A stretch of DNA of 19,353 nt. Origin: Chromera velia. Lineage: Eukaryota > Sar > Chromeraceae. Position 1 is the first letter of the stretch; each line of letters opens with the position of its first letter. The notes beneath the pieces are model-generated. The model was not told the DNA's origin. It searched no databases and saw only the letters and a list, made by a program, of their open reading frames with translations. The position numbers were made by a program, and so were the translations under genes. The stretch lies in NCBI GenBank assembly GCA_018398765.1, contig JAHBMJ010002387.1, forward strand, positions 1 to 19,353. Direction: 5' to 3'. Shown here piece after piece: positions 1 to 10,100 of the stretch.

Positions 1-970
1 GGGGGGGGGGGGGGGGGACTAAATGCAAGCGGACGGACCAAGAGAATACGTACACACGCACCGTTATGATCATGTGGGGGGGGGGGTTTCTGATTGAGAG
101 CCATGCGGAGCAGTCGACTCCAGTTTGCGATCTCAAAGAGCTTTCAAGCAACAGAGTAAGCAAGTCTCTCCTTTTGCTTAAGACAAATTCTCTCACAATA
201 CTCGCATGCAAGGAGCCCCCGCATGACTCTAGTCGTCCGTTCCGTGTGTTTCTCTCTCTTGGCATGTGATTACGTGTGCGTCGATCAGTATGTGCACATT
301 TCCCTCTGATTTCTTCCGGTCCTCTCTCTTTTCTTTTCATCTATAAGACACTAAGGGTAATTTTGCATATGCAAGTCTGGTACATCAGCATAAGCCGATC
401 AAATCGGATCCCTGAGTCTTCAGTCTGTATTCATGCATGTAGATGCTTTCGCGTCTGGTTGTTGAATAAGTGCAGTCTACAATCCTGGTGATCCGGTTGA
501 TGTTCATTCCTCTGGTGCTTCGGTTCTCCATGGTTGGGGACTGCTATGAACGGGCTGATGGTAGTCTCTCTCTCTGGCTGGAACCCTCTATTAGGTCAGC
601 TAGATTCAGAAGTGGGGGGGTAATCAGGTTGGGTCCAGGGTTCAGGAGGCCCCTCTAGAGACCTTTGTGCACTTATTGCTTTATTCATCGACTGCGCATT
701 CTTGGTTTCACTCTGCTCTCTTTCTTCTTGGTATGCATCTTTCCTCAATCGAAACGTTTTCCTGTTTTTTAATCAGTTGGCTCGCATTCGCTCACCCCAA
801 CATGCACCGTCGCGCACTAAATAACGTCAATCGACGCGACATAACCAACCGGCGAGCTACGTCAAGGCCCCTGATAAATTTTTTGAAACTTTCGTTGCGA
901 TGACTTTCGAGGGCATCCTTCCGTGTCTGTCGTTTACCTTAATTGAGAAGGCACACAACTAGGCTCTTAG
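1..970. other. Left-edge spacer without a supported gene
   Basis: The window opens with a 17-base G run, and another G run of 11 bases lies near 75. Open frames here are short, overlap one another and lack coding character. I found no acceptor/donor pair enclosing a convincing exon, no RNA gene and no repeat longer than a few bases. The segment may hold the upstream region of the gene starting at 1201, but no promoter element can be named. Confidence 0.5.
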
Positions 971-1180
971 GCCGATGTGTGACGAAACAAAAGCATCTGC
1001 CAAGGCAGGTCTGTATGTGTAACGAAAGGGAGGCATATGGAAAGGAAGGTCTGTATGTGTAACGAAAGGGAGGCATATGGAAAGGAAGGTCTGCATGTGT
1101 GACGAAAGGAAGGCATATGGAAAGGAAGGTCTGCATGTGTGACGAAAGGGAGGCATATGGAGGAAGGTCTGCATGTGTAC
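971..1180. repeat. 40-bp tandem repeat, about five units
   Basis: The word CTGTATGTGT or CTGCATGTGT recurs at 1011, 1051, 1091, 1131 and 1169, giving a period of 40 bases with the last unit two bases short. Each full unit continues with YAACGAAAGGGAGGCATATGG-type sequence, shown here in ambiguity form. A degenerate unit (GATGTGTGACGAAAC) precedes the array from about 971. The repetitive minus-strand reading frame over this segment is produced by the array. The array ends only about 20 bases before the proposed start codon at 1201, so it could lie in the promoter or 5' leader. Confidence 0.85.
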
Positions 1181-1200
1181 TCGAAGCAGCATGAGTGTGC

Positions 1201-3169
1201 ATGATCCGACGTTCTCCCCTGTTCTCTTCCGGTCGAGCGTCGAATCGAGCATGCAGGTGTGAAAGTGACGAGTGGAAGCGCATCTTGGCAGTCAGCGTGT
1301 TGGGGCTTTCATTGACGGGTTTGAGCATGTTTGGAGTGACCTTCTACCTAGTTCGCTACCATGAGGTCGGCAGTTTGGTTCCTTCTGAGGCCTGTCAGTG
1401 GTCTTCTTTTTTCCTTTCTTTTCTTCGCTGATCGATTGATTGATCTTTTCTTGCAATTGCTGGACTTGCGTGGGTTGAAGGTAAGGAATTTGAATTGCTC
1501 GTGAGACTGTTGAAGATTTGTGCGTCCATCGGCTGGTTGGTCTATTCTTCAAAGGAAAGGGGATAAGGAGTAGAGGGTGGAGTGAAGCGAAGCGGGCTGC
1601 ACGGTATACGGACAGCCAAAAGGAGATTGCGGGGAAGCGGAATCGAGGAGACAGACACAAGTTTCATCTTCCTGTTCCAGTCTTTGTTTTTGAAAGCGGA
1701 AGTAATACACAGCAGGATGGATGTACGTGCAGCGACAAGAAGAGAGCAGAGACTGAACACTGACTGGGAAGATCGCGTAGCTCCTGCTGGCTTGTCTGCT
1801 TGCAAATGCATTCAGGGGGTGATGGAGACTTTGCCCTCTGGACTCTCTGGCAGGAGACTCCGACAAGGGGACGGAGGCACAAAGGATGAACACCTGCAGA
1901 TAGATCAGAAGAAGAAATCTGTCCAGGTTGGCGTGGAGTTCTCTACCCCCGAGATGAAAGATGCAAACTCCCACTCAGAGGCCGAGGTTGAAGCTCAAGC
2001 ACAAGCAGAAGCAGAGGAGCAGGTGGCACAAGAGAGAGAAAGGACAGGGGACGTACTTGAAGGAAGACTAGAAGAGTGGACCGGGTTCTCTGGTTCTTTC
2101 TTGGATCGTATGCACACTTCATGAGGTAGGCAGATGCCTTTGACATTTATCTGCGTGTCTGCGCATCAGTCGGAATTATCCTGTTCATCGTCTTCAAGCT
2201 CCGCACCTGTTTCATCGTTTTACCCCTTTTCTTACTGTTTCTCCCGGGCACTTTTCTCAGTCATATACAAATGCAGGCTTTTTGCTTGATCCATGAATGG
2301 TCGAATCTCTGTGCTTTTCTGTCTCCGTCAGAGTCTCTGTCTCTTTTTGTCTATCTGATGGTCTGAGACTCTTGGCCCNGTGTGTGTGTGTGTGTGTGTC
2401 TTCTATCTCTTCCTTTCGCTTTCCCTATGCTTTTGCGTGCAGGTACCAAGACTTGCTAATGCTGGGACGAGACACTCTGTTTGGCGTTGCTGGCCTCACC
2501 ACTCCGTCTCTCTCAGTCAGTATGTTTTGTATCTCCTTCTGTGCATGTCAAGACTAGCTGGCTGTGCTCGCACTTTAACACTCAATTCACCAAACACATC
2601 GCGGCACAAGTTTACTTACTGCATGAGTGTAAAGCTTCATTTGCAAACCTCCGGCCATTTACTCCTTCCTGGTCCCTCCATTCCGTTCCGTGCTTTCATT
2701 AATTGCCCATTTCTCTTTGCGTCCGTCTATGTGTGCATGTGTATCTGCACCCGCATCCGTGATAAGTCAGGTGGAGACTGAAATCTGACAGAAGAGCGTC
2801 ACAAGAAGACTTCAGGGATGATGATGATCTCAGATCCCGGGGTTTTCCACCAGTTGGTCGCAACAACAGAATCTGATCCGAGGGGATTCACGCCGTAACC
2901 CTGGTTCAGGGTATGTCACACCAAAAAAGTGCCGTACTGTCGGTGAAGAGTGCATGTAGAAGTTCACTGCTTGATTGCAAAAGAGATACGTTGAACTGTG
3001 GAGAAGGAGGACTCATTTGAAAGAGAGAAAGCAGGGGGAAAGATCAAACCTTTTGGTGACCGCTCTGGTAAGTCATAATAAAAACAACTTTGAATTGCAG
3101 GGGGCACGGGAATGCAAAATGTTGTGCCCTGGGGGACTGGGACCAACAATGTTTGCAGAGGAGGAATAA
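1201..3169 (+). CDS. Probable four-exon gene: small mitochondrial-type membrane protein, family not recognised
   Basis: Proposed exons are 1201-1365, 1681-2084, 2443-2515 and 2984-3169, joining in phase 0, 2 and 0 to give about 275 residues. An in-frame stop (1192-1194) lies just before the ATG at 1201. Residues 1-20 are rich in Arg and Ser with no acidic residue, like a mitochondrial presequence. Residues 28-51 form one strongly hydrophobic helix followed by VRYHE. The middle of the protein is hydrophilic, with an Ala/Glu/Gln-rich helix (AEVEAQAQAEAEEQ). Exon 3 reads YQDLLMLGRDTLFGVAGL and ends at a GTCAGT donor. The last exon is basic and ends FAEEE before TAA. The exon 2 donor (GTTCTC) and exon 4 acceptor (AAAAG) are weak, so those junctions are tentative. 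Exon 1 could instead read through to a stop at 1429-1431, making a 76-residue protein. An inner-membrane protein is an inference; no family was recognised. Confidence 0.4.
2380..2398. repeat. GT microsatellite beside an undetermined base
   Basis: A run of GT dinucleotides follows an N at 2379, the only ambiguous base in the window. The run lies in the proposed intron just before the exon that starts at 2443. The N probably marks a sequencing difficulty at the repeat. Confidence 0.8.
3068..3100 (+). other. Possible 33-base in-frame mini-intron
   Basis: A perfect GTAAGT donor at 3068 and a TTGCAG acceptor ending at 3100 flank 33 AT-rich bases inside the proposed last exon of the first gene. 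The length is a multiple of three and the stretch contains no in-frame stop, so retention or removal changes the protein by 11 residues and keeps the frame. It could equally be plain coding sequence. Confidence 0.3.
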
Positions 3170-3960
3170 GATTTTTTTTGCTTTTATACGTCGCCCATAA
3201 ATATTTCAAACTTGTTCTTGGGTTGATAGAAATAAAAAACCGGAGAAACAGAAAAACAGTTAGAAACTGTATATTTCTAGTTATTTCTAATTACACTTCA
3301 GAAATCTCAAAACAACATTCAAAAAAAAAAAAAAACACTTTTATAGCTAGTTTGACCAAAAAGTGTTTGTCGACGGATTATGGTACATAATGGTAAATTT
3401 AGGGGCATACCTGCAAATTTGTTTCATTATAAAATATTGTATTCAACTCTTTGTGCACCGTAGTTTCCATTATTGCAACACAACATGGTGACTGTTTTTA
3501 CTTTTTTAAGATAAATTTAAATCAGTAGTAATTTATTGTATGCAATGGACTAAATAGTTTTAATTTTTAAGGATTTCTTTAAGTTTAGGACTAAGTAGTA
3601 CCACTATATACGAAAGAGAACAATGGAGAATAATAGAGATAAAGTCGATTGAAACAGATTGAAGCTCACTTGTTACTACTAGTTACTATTTTTTGCTTGC
3701 GACGTTGGGAGTGTGTGTTCTCTCTATATCTGCCTAGTTCTGTAATGAAAATGATATGAAGGATAGCTAATATACGTAATGTGTCAGCTAACATAAGCTC
3801 AAAAAAACTCTGAAATAATATAAAGTGAAGTATATCCTGAAGTTATTAGAAGTAGTTAACCAAAAAGTGCTGAAATGACCCCTTACAGCCTAGGTTTTTA
3901 TGTATCAAATCCAAAGTTATCCAAAGTACTCTCGGGGCGCTGCCTGTTTTTTTCTCCAAC
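3170..3960. other. AT-rich intergenic spacer
   Basis: Base composition shifts sharply to A and T after the stop at 3169 and returns towards GC-rich sequence near 3960. I found no long open frame, no clear terminal inverted repeats and no RNA gene. The spacer includes a 14-base A run near 3320, short inverted words such as TTAGAAA/TTTCTAA near 3262-3291, and the motif TCACTTGTTACTACTAG at 3666, which nearly recurs in the second AT-rich spacer at 15520. It may be the decayed remains of a mobile element, but nothing proves that. Confidence 0.5.
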
Positions 3961-3990
3961 TTCCGATCGAAGTCACCGAAAACTATTCGC

Positions 3991-4007
3991 GGGCGCCTTC
4001 GGCGCCC
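3991..4007. other. Perfect GC hairpin
   Basis: GGGCGCC and its exact reverse complement GGCGCCC are separated by TTC. The hairpin lies about 370 bases before the carboxypeptidase start, at the AT-to-GC change of composition. The related word GGGCCTTCGGAGC follows at about 4033. No function can be assigned. Confidence 0.6.
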
Positions 4008-4175
4008 ACCGAAATCTGCCGTGGGCCGTGGCGGGCCTTCGGAGCTAGGCGGATATTCGATTCGACGGCGGCTGCAACAGTCACAATTTTCGACCGAACA
4101 TTCCAAAGATTTCTCAACTCGATCTGTTACTGCTCAATAAAGAGCGCCTTCCATCCGATCAGCTGCTGTTCTTGA

Positions 4176-4187
4176 TGCATGCATGCA
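4176..4187. promoter_or_regulatory. TGCATGCATGCA motif upstream of the carboxypeptidase gene
   Basis: Overlapping TGCATGCA octamers lie about 190 bases before the start codon at 4374. TGCATGC-type sites are known binding sites of ApiAP2 transcription factors in apicomplexan parasites. A promoter role here is inferred from the position and from two further copies in the divergent promoter region at 17418 and 17551. Confidence 0.35.
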
Positions 4188-4373
4188 CAGTGTACACTGA
4201 CGGTTGTCCTGAAGGGAGGATCAGCAGTGGTCGTACCTGATCACTCTTTTCATATCTTCGTTGCTTTCCGTCTCACTCATTCTGCTTGACACACTTTCGT
4301 TTGCTCGAAGACCCACCAGTGCCCTTCGGGGGCGCAGCTGTGCTGACCGACCGAAGTGTTGATGGTGTAGGAC

Positions 4374-6626
4374 ATGGTGGGCCGGTCTGTGTGGCTGCTC
4401 CTCTGCCTTGTGGCAGTGGCGGGCCTCCGTGAACAAGAAGCCTCCTCAAAGAAGGGCAGAAACCTGGTCTCCGAGTACGGGTTCTATCATACAACAGATC
4501 AGATCCATGAGGAACTAAAGGCATTGTCCCACTCTTGCCCAGAGCTTTCCATGGTCAGTCACTCCCGCCTCCTTTCTACGAAGGAACAGAAAGCCCCTCG
4601 AGTGACATTGAAAGGGACTTGTTCGAGATTGTGCGGAGGACCGATGATCGAGTATGAATCTGCATCGCGTGCCTCTCTCTTTCTCTTTCTCTCTTGAATT
4701 CTGCAGAAGACCGAGAGCCGCCCCTCTCCCTCGAGCGACTCTGATGATTTGGTTGTTCTTATTGACTTCATCCGAATCAAAAGGAAAGGCAAGGAACCGG
4801 CTCAGAACAGGGCGTTCTTCCTTTTCGGGGAACATGCCAGAGAGTAAGTCGACGGAATCCTTCGGGTGGCTCCACAGTATCTTTTTGTTCTGATTTTGTA
4901 TGAATAGAAGAAGACACCGGGAAATGACAAGAGAGACAGGGCATCCGGCCTTCTGCTCATAGAAGATGAAAGACAGTTAAGTTAACTCAGGAACGACTGG
5001 TTTGAATGGTCCGGTCATCCGATCACTCACTCATGAAGGAAGTTGTTCCGTCACACAGTCAGAGCATACGAACAAGAAGAGGCCTGCAGCGTCAGAGAGG
5101 CACTCAACAGCGGAATCCCGTGGTTATGTCTATTTAGTGTTGTTCAGATGAAGTTCAAGGAAGCTCGCTGATCAAGTCAACACAGTTCTGTCTGCCTCCC
5201 TTTGACAGAGCCGTCATGCCCTGCCCTGCCCTGCACTGTCCTGTGAGGTCCTGCCGGCCAGAATCTTCTCCTTTTGTGCTCTCTTCCTCCTCTTCCTTCG
5301 AACCTTGCTGGTTCGGCGGAGCCGTGAATGTTGTCCACGCGATACTGACATATGAACTCCCCGTCTTCATGCATGGTCTGTCTGTCTGTCTGTCTGTGTG
5401 TCTTGTCTGACTTCTGCTGTCCAGACTGATCTCTCCGGAGTCGGCCCTCCACTTCATTAGAACTCTCTGTGGGAAGGAGAAGGATCTCCGAAACGAGGCG
5501 AGGTCGGCTGAATTTTCTTCGGACTCTCTGTCACATTGATTCACTGAAGAACTGACTGTCCCATCAACAGGACTGTAAGGGGGAGCTTGGGGTGCAGGGG
5601 GAAGGTGGAAAAAGTAGCGAAGACACACACAGGGAGGTGGGGACTTGCAATGTATTACTATGAAGAAAGGCACAGGCATACAACTGGTGCAATTGGAGGG
5701 AGGACAGTGGAAATTTCCAAAAGAAAGAGGAAGGAAGGAAGGAAGGAAAGTTGCCTTCCTTCTCGGTTGCCTTTTTGTGTAAAGCAATCGATGCACCCAG
5801 GTGAATGGGCACTTCTCCACGCTTTTTAAAGAAGAAAATGCTCAATTGATTGATCGAGCCACAACCCACTCGATTTACCTATGCTTCACACAAATGCAGT
5901 AACACACTCACACACACGTGGGAGTTTTGTGTATGATCGACATGTGGGAACAAAGCACTGACTATACTGCCTTTCAATGCAATCCACGCAGCGATAAATC
6001 CTTCAATGAATTGATCCCACCTTCACTCTCTGCTTGGGGGGGGTCTGCATTCATGCATGCATCCATGCAGCGCTCTCCTGGACACAACGGAGTTTTTGAT
6101 CGTGGCCAATGCGAACCCAATCTCGAGAAAGAAAGTCGAAGAGGGCGAATACTGTCTTCGGGGGAACGAGAGGGGTGAGTGTGTTGGTGTTTTGGGAGAG
6201 GACGTTGAAAGAAAATGCAGAGAGGAGAGGAGATACCCCGGCCTGAATGATACAGCTCGTAACCTCCTCTACTCCCCCCCTCCTCCACCCCGAATTTTCT
6301 CTCAATACTTTCACACGTTGTCCTCCCTGTTCGTTCCTCTTTTCGATTCCATTGGTCCCTTTCTCCATGCATCTCCCATTCCCCTCCGCAGACCCTCTGA
6401 TTACCTCTTCATGGAGCTGCGGTTGACGTCTTGTGTTTCTGCACGTCTGTTTAACAAGCGTCAGTTTGCTCATTTGAATGACCGAGTGAGTGAATGAACG
6501 AGTGAATGAATGAATGAATGAATGAATGAATGCAGAGGTCGATCTGAACCGGAATTGGGACGAGGAGTGGCAGGTCTGCTGTCTCTCTTTCTTTCTCCCT
6601 CTCTCTCTCTCCCTCTTTCTTTTTTC

Positions 6627-6664
<38 letters not shown>

Positions 6665-7065
6665 TCCTTTCGGCATGCAGTGGCCCCGGCTCTGCTCTCC
6701 ATCCCGTCGGCCTCCTCGTCAAATCATCTGAAGAGAGGGGCCGCTGTCGGAGGAGACACAACGGTTGGAAGAACTCAGGTCGGGCAGGCGGCTCGTATTG
6801 AACACCCACACACACAGCTACATGCGTAGACACAGTGTGGGGGGAGGGTCTGGACTTGTGAATCAAGGATTTTTTTTTTCGTGTTTTCTCTTCTCTATTG
6901 GATGTGAGTTGAAGGCTGGCGTAATGTTGTGGGCAAAGCCGAAAGAACAAAAGACAACAAAAGAAGAGCCCCTAGCTGAACTTCTTTGGAATGAGCCAGA
7001 CAGTCCGGCCCCTTTCGCTTTCGTGGACGTGATTTGATGTGTCGTCCTTCTATTCATGTGATCTG

Positions 7066-7113
<48 letters not shown>

Positions 7114-10100
7114 TGTGTGTGATTGTCTTGTTGCCCCTCTACCTGTGTGTGTGTGTGTGTCTGTCTGTCTGTCTCTGTGTGCTCTCTCTGCCCTTGTGGA
7201 TCTGCACCCTCAATAAGCCTTTAGACAGAGAGGCGAATATACAAGCCACTGAAAGAAAAGAAAAAGTGTAAGGCATATATCTCTGTGAGCTTTTTTGCTT
7301 CCCAAGATCTGACTGTACAGCTTCGTACAACACTGTCCTGTCGCTCTGCTTTCTTATTCCTCCTGTCCGGTATACCGTCGACGGTTGAGCCGTCTGTCGG
7401 TTCTGTCCTTTGACTTTTGTCTATGACGTCTCCTCCTGTGGAAACGAGCTGCCGAACATGTCCCGTCCCAGCCTGCGCACACCCTCCCATGCATGGCCTT
7501 CCTCCGTCTCTCCTTCCCTCTCAGCTCTCCTCTTCTCTTCTCTTCTCCTCCTCTGTGTGCAGCCTGATGACGGCAGTGCGATGTCGGCAGAGACCAATCC
7601 AGGACCCTCACCCTTCAGGTTGGTTGGGTGGTTGGGGAGAATTTGATTCACCCACCGGTTCCCTTTTTCCCTCTCTTCTTCTCCTCGAATCTCTCCTCCT
7701 ACATTCCGCACACCAACTGGCAGGCACGTTTTCACCCTTGTCCCCTTTTCCTTCGCGCCCAAAGCTTTCTTTGCACCGATGTGGCTGCCTTCTCTTTGCA
7801 ACCTTTCCCCTCCTTCTCCCCGAAGACTTCAACTCGACATTTGCTTCAGATGGTTGCTTCCGGGGCAAAAGTATTATCAAAGCTTTCCCTTCCCCCCTCC
7901 TTCTCCCTTCTTCCTCCTCTTCTTTTCTGGACGGCTGCGTGCAGCGAGGTGGAGACTCAAATTCTTCGGGACGCCGTGGACGACTTTCGTGTGGGTTTTG
8001 TGCATTCTTCTTGATTTGGTTTTTTTGTTCGGTCGGCCGTCTTCCTTCCTCTTTCTGCTGTGTCGGGGGCAAAGGGAAGTGCCGAGACGGTCGGATCTCC
8101 TGAGAGAGGGGAGGCTCCGTGGGCTGATTGCTGGAGAATGGACTGCATTTGTTTTGTTTGTGTCTGTCGGTGCTGAAGAGAGCAGACGGAGTTGATGGGG
8201 AGGACCAGAAGACAGGGTGGGATGGAACAAACAAACAAAGAAAGAAAGAAAGGAAGGAAGAAAGGAAGGAAGGAAGAAAGGAAGGAAGGAAGAAAGGAAG
8301 AAAGAAAGAAAGAAAGGAAGGAAGGAAGAAAGAAAGGAAGGAAGGAAGGAAGGAAGGAAGCAGGGAAGGAAGGAAGGAAGAAAGGAAAGGAAGGAAGGAA
8401 GGAAGGAAAGAAGGAAGGAAAGAAGAAAGGAAAGAAGAAAGGAAAGAAGGAAGGAAAGAAGAAAGGAAAGAAAGAAGGAAAGAAGAAAGGAAAGAAGAAA
8501 CGAAAGAAGAAACGAAAGAAGAAAGGAAAGAAGAAACGAAAGAAGAAAGGAAAGAAGAAAGGAAAGAAGAAAGGAAAGAAGAAAGGAAAGGAGAAAGGAA
8601 AGAAGAAAGGAAAGAAGAAAAGAAAGAAGAAAGGAAAGAAGAAAGGAAAGAAGAAAGGAAAGAAGAAAGGAAAGAAGGAAGGAAAGAAGAAAAGAAAGAA
8701 GAAAGGAAAGAAGAAAGGAAGGAAGGAAGAAAGGAAAGAAGAAAGGAAAGAAGAAAGGAAAGAAGAAAGGAAGGAAGGAAGAAAGGAAAGAAGAAAGGAA
8801 AGAAGAAAGGAAAGTAGAAAGAAAAGAAGAAAGGAAAGAAGAAAGGAAAGAAGAAAGGAAGAAAGAAAGGAAAGAAGAATGCGAAGTGGCTCCCCCGTTT
8901 CCATCGATGTGAAAGTTTTGTCGGATTGATCCCTTATCTATCTGTACGTCTCGTTAGGCTGTGTCCTCTGATTTGCTCTCTCTCTCTCTCTCTCTCTGTC
9001 TGTCTGTGTGTCTCCCGCCCTTTCCTCCCTTCCCATACCTCAATATCTTCCTCTCTCCCTCGCTGTCTCCCTCTCTCTCTTGGTTCCTCGTCCCATCATG
9101 TCTTGCTTCTTGACTTCTCACCTCCCTTGAACCTTTTTACGATGCGTCATGATCTGTGCAGCCCTCTTTGTTTCTCACGATTCACTCAGGCACTCTGGGG
9201 ATGTACATGCCTTGGTCGGTCGGCTCTTCCTTTGTGGTTTGATTTGCGTCTTGGCCTGTTTTTGTAACATCGAAGTTGACGTGGCCTTTCATTTGGACTC
9301 CTCTTTTGTACAGTGAGGACAGTATCGTGTGTTTGTTAAGAACTGGTCGCTCTTGACGTTGTTCTCCCTCTCTTCGTCCTCAGGCACAGGGTCAGTCTTG
9401 TCCTGCTTTTTTCCGTCTTTAGGTAGTGTCGCTGGCTGTGGTTCTTCTCTTGAAGTCTTGTCTTTGACTTTGATTTTCTGGGGGATAGGAGGCAGTCTGT
9501 TCTCTGGGTGGGAGCCTGGATGGTCACAGTGGAATGATGCCGTGGTTGTGTGAGAGATAACCCTTTGGGGGTTTGGAGAGAGAGAATGTGAGCGTGTATG
9601 TGTGTTCATTCGCGTGTGTGTGCAGGGCGTACAGCCGCTCAGAGGCTGTGAGGAATCAGGCGGGCATGCTGGACGTTTTACAGTCAGTTCCTCCTGCTGA
9701 CCCGGTTCTGGTTCTGTGCATCTATCTGTCCTGTCTGTCTCTGCGTGTGGACTGCCGTTATTTGTCCTTTTCTCCTCAAACTCTGCGAGAGTCGATTTTT
9801 CTCTTTTTAGGCTGCGGGGAGTCGATCTCTTTTGAGTTGAGATCCGATTTGCTCTTTGTCGGTCTGTGGGAATTATTTCTGTTCGCCTCAAAACACTCTT
9901 GTCTCACCTCTTTTTGATTGTCTGTCTGTTTGTTGCAGAGATCTTGACGACAAATACTGCCAATGTCCTTTTGGTGCTGCTGGGAAAGAAGTGAGTGCCT
10001 TGTCTGACCTCTTTCCGTGTGTATCCCGCATTTTGAAGCTGGCTGTCTGCGTGAGCTTTTTTTTTTTTTGACTGGCACTTTCTGTGTGTTTGCTCTCGAC

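Noticed and set aside
970-1180. CRISPR array
   Set aside because: The 40-bp units are contiguous with no unique spacers and the genome is eukaryotic, so this is a minisatellite.
939-1328. Minus-strand frame with a repeated HMPPFRHTCRPS-like peptide
   Set aside because: The peptide repeat comes from the 40-bp tandem repeat, and an overlapping frame also stays open. There is no start context or splice support.
1486-1563. Alternative second exon of the first gene reading EFELLVRLLKICASIGWL
   Set aside because: It is open and in phase after 1365, but a TAA follows at 1564 and no good donor precedes it. The exon from 1681 fits better.
5155-5820. 221-residue minus-strand frame
   Set aside because: It overlaps the M14 exon at 5425-5502 on the other strand and has no recognisable domain.
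6051-6950. 299-residue minus-strand frame
   Set aside because: It is antisense to firmly identified M14 exons at 6071-6174 and 6536-6573 and is made mostly of microsatellite translation. Part recurs at 13146-13655 only because of the DNA duplication.
6765-7037. A separate 90-residue gene in copy 1 of the duplication
   Set aside because: It does not start at an ATG supported by any leader and is identical to the 3' end of the carboxypeptidase gene. It is better explained as a duplicated exon.
7408-8234. Overlapping frames of 200 or more residues on both strands
   Set aside because: They cross the exons at 7563-7618 and 7945-7990, whose frame is fixed by M14 motifs. The rest is pyrimidine-rich intron.
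7957-8929. Long reading frames rich in Lys/Arg/Glu on the + strand and Phe/Pro/Ser on the - strand
   Set aside because: They are translations of the GGAA/GAAA microsatellite, open in several frames at once, and lie within a carboxypeptidase intron.
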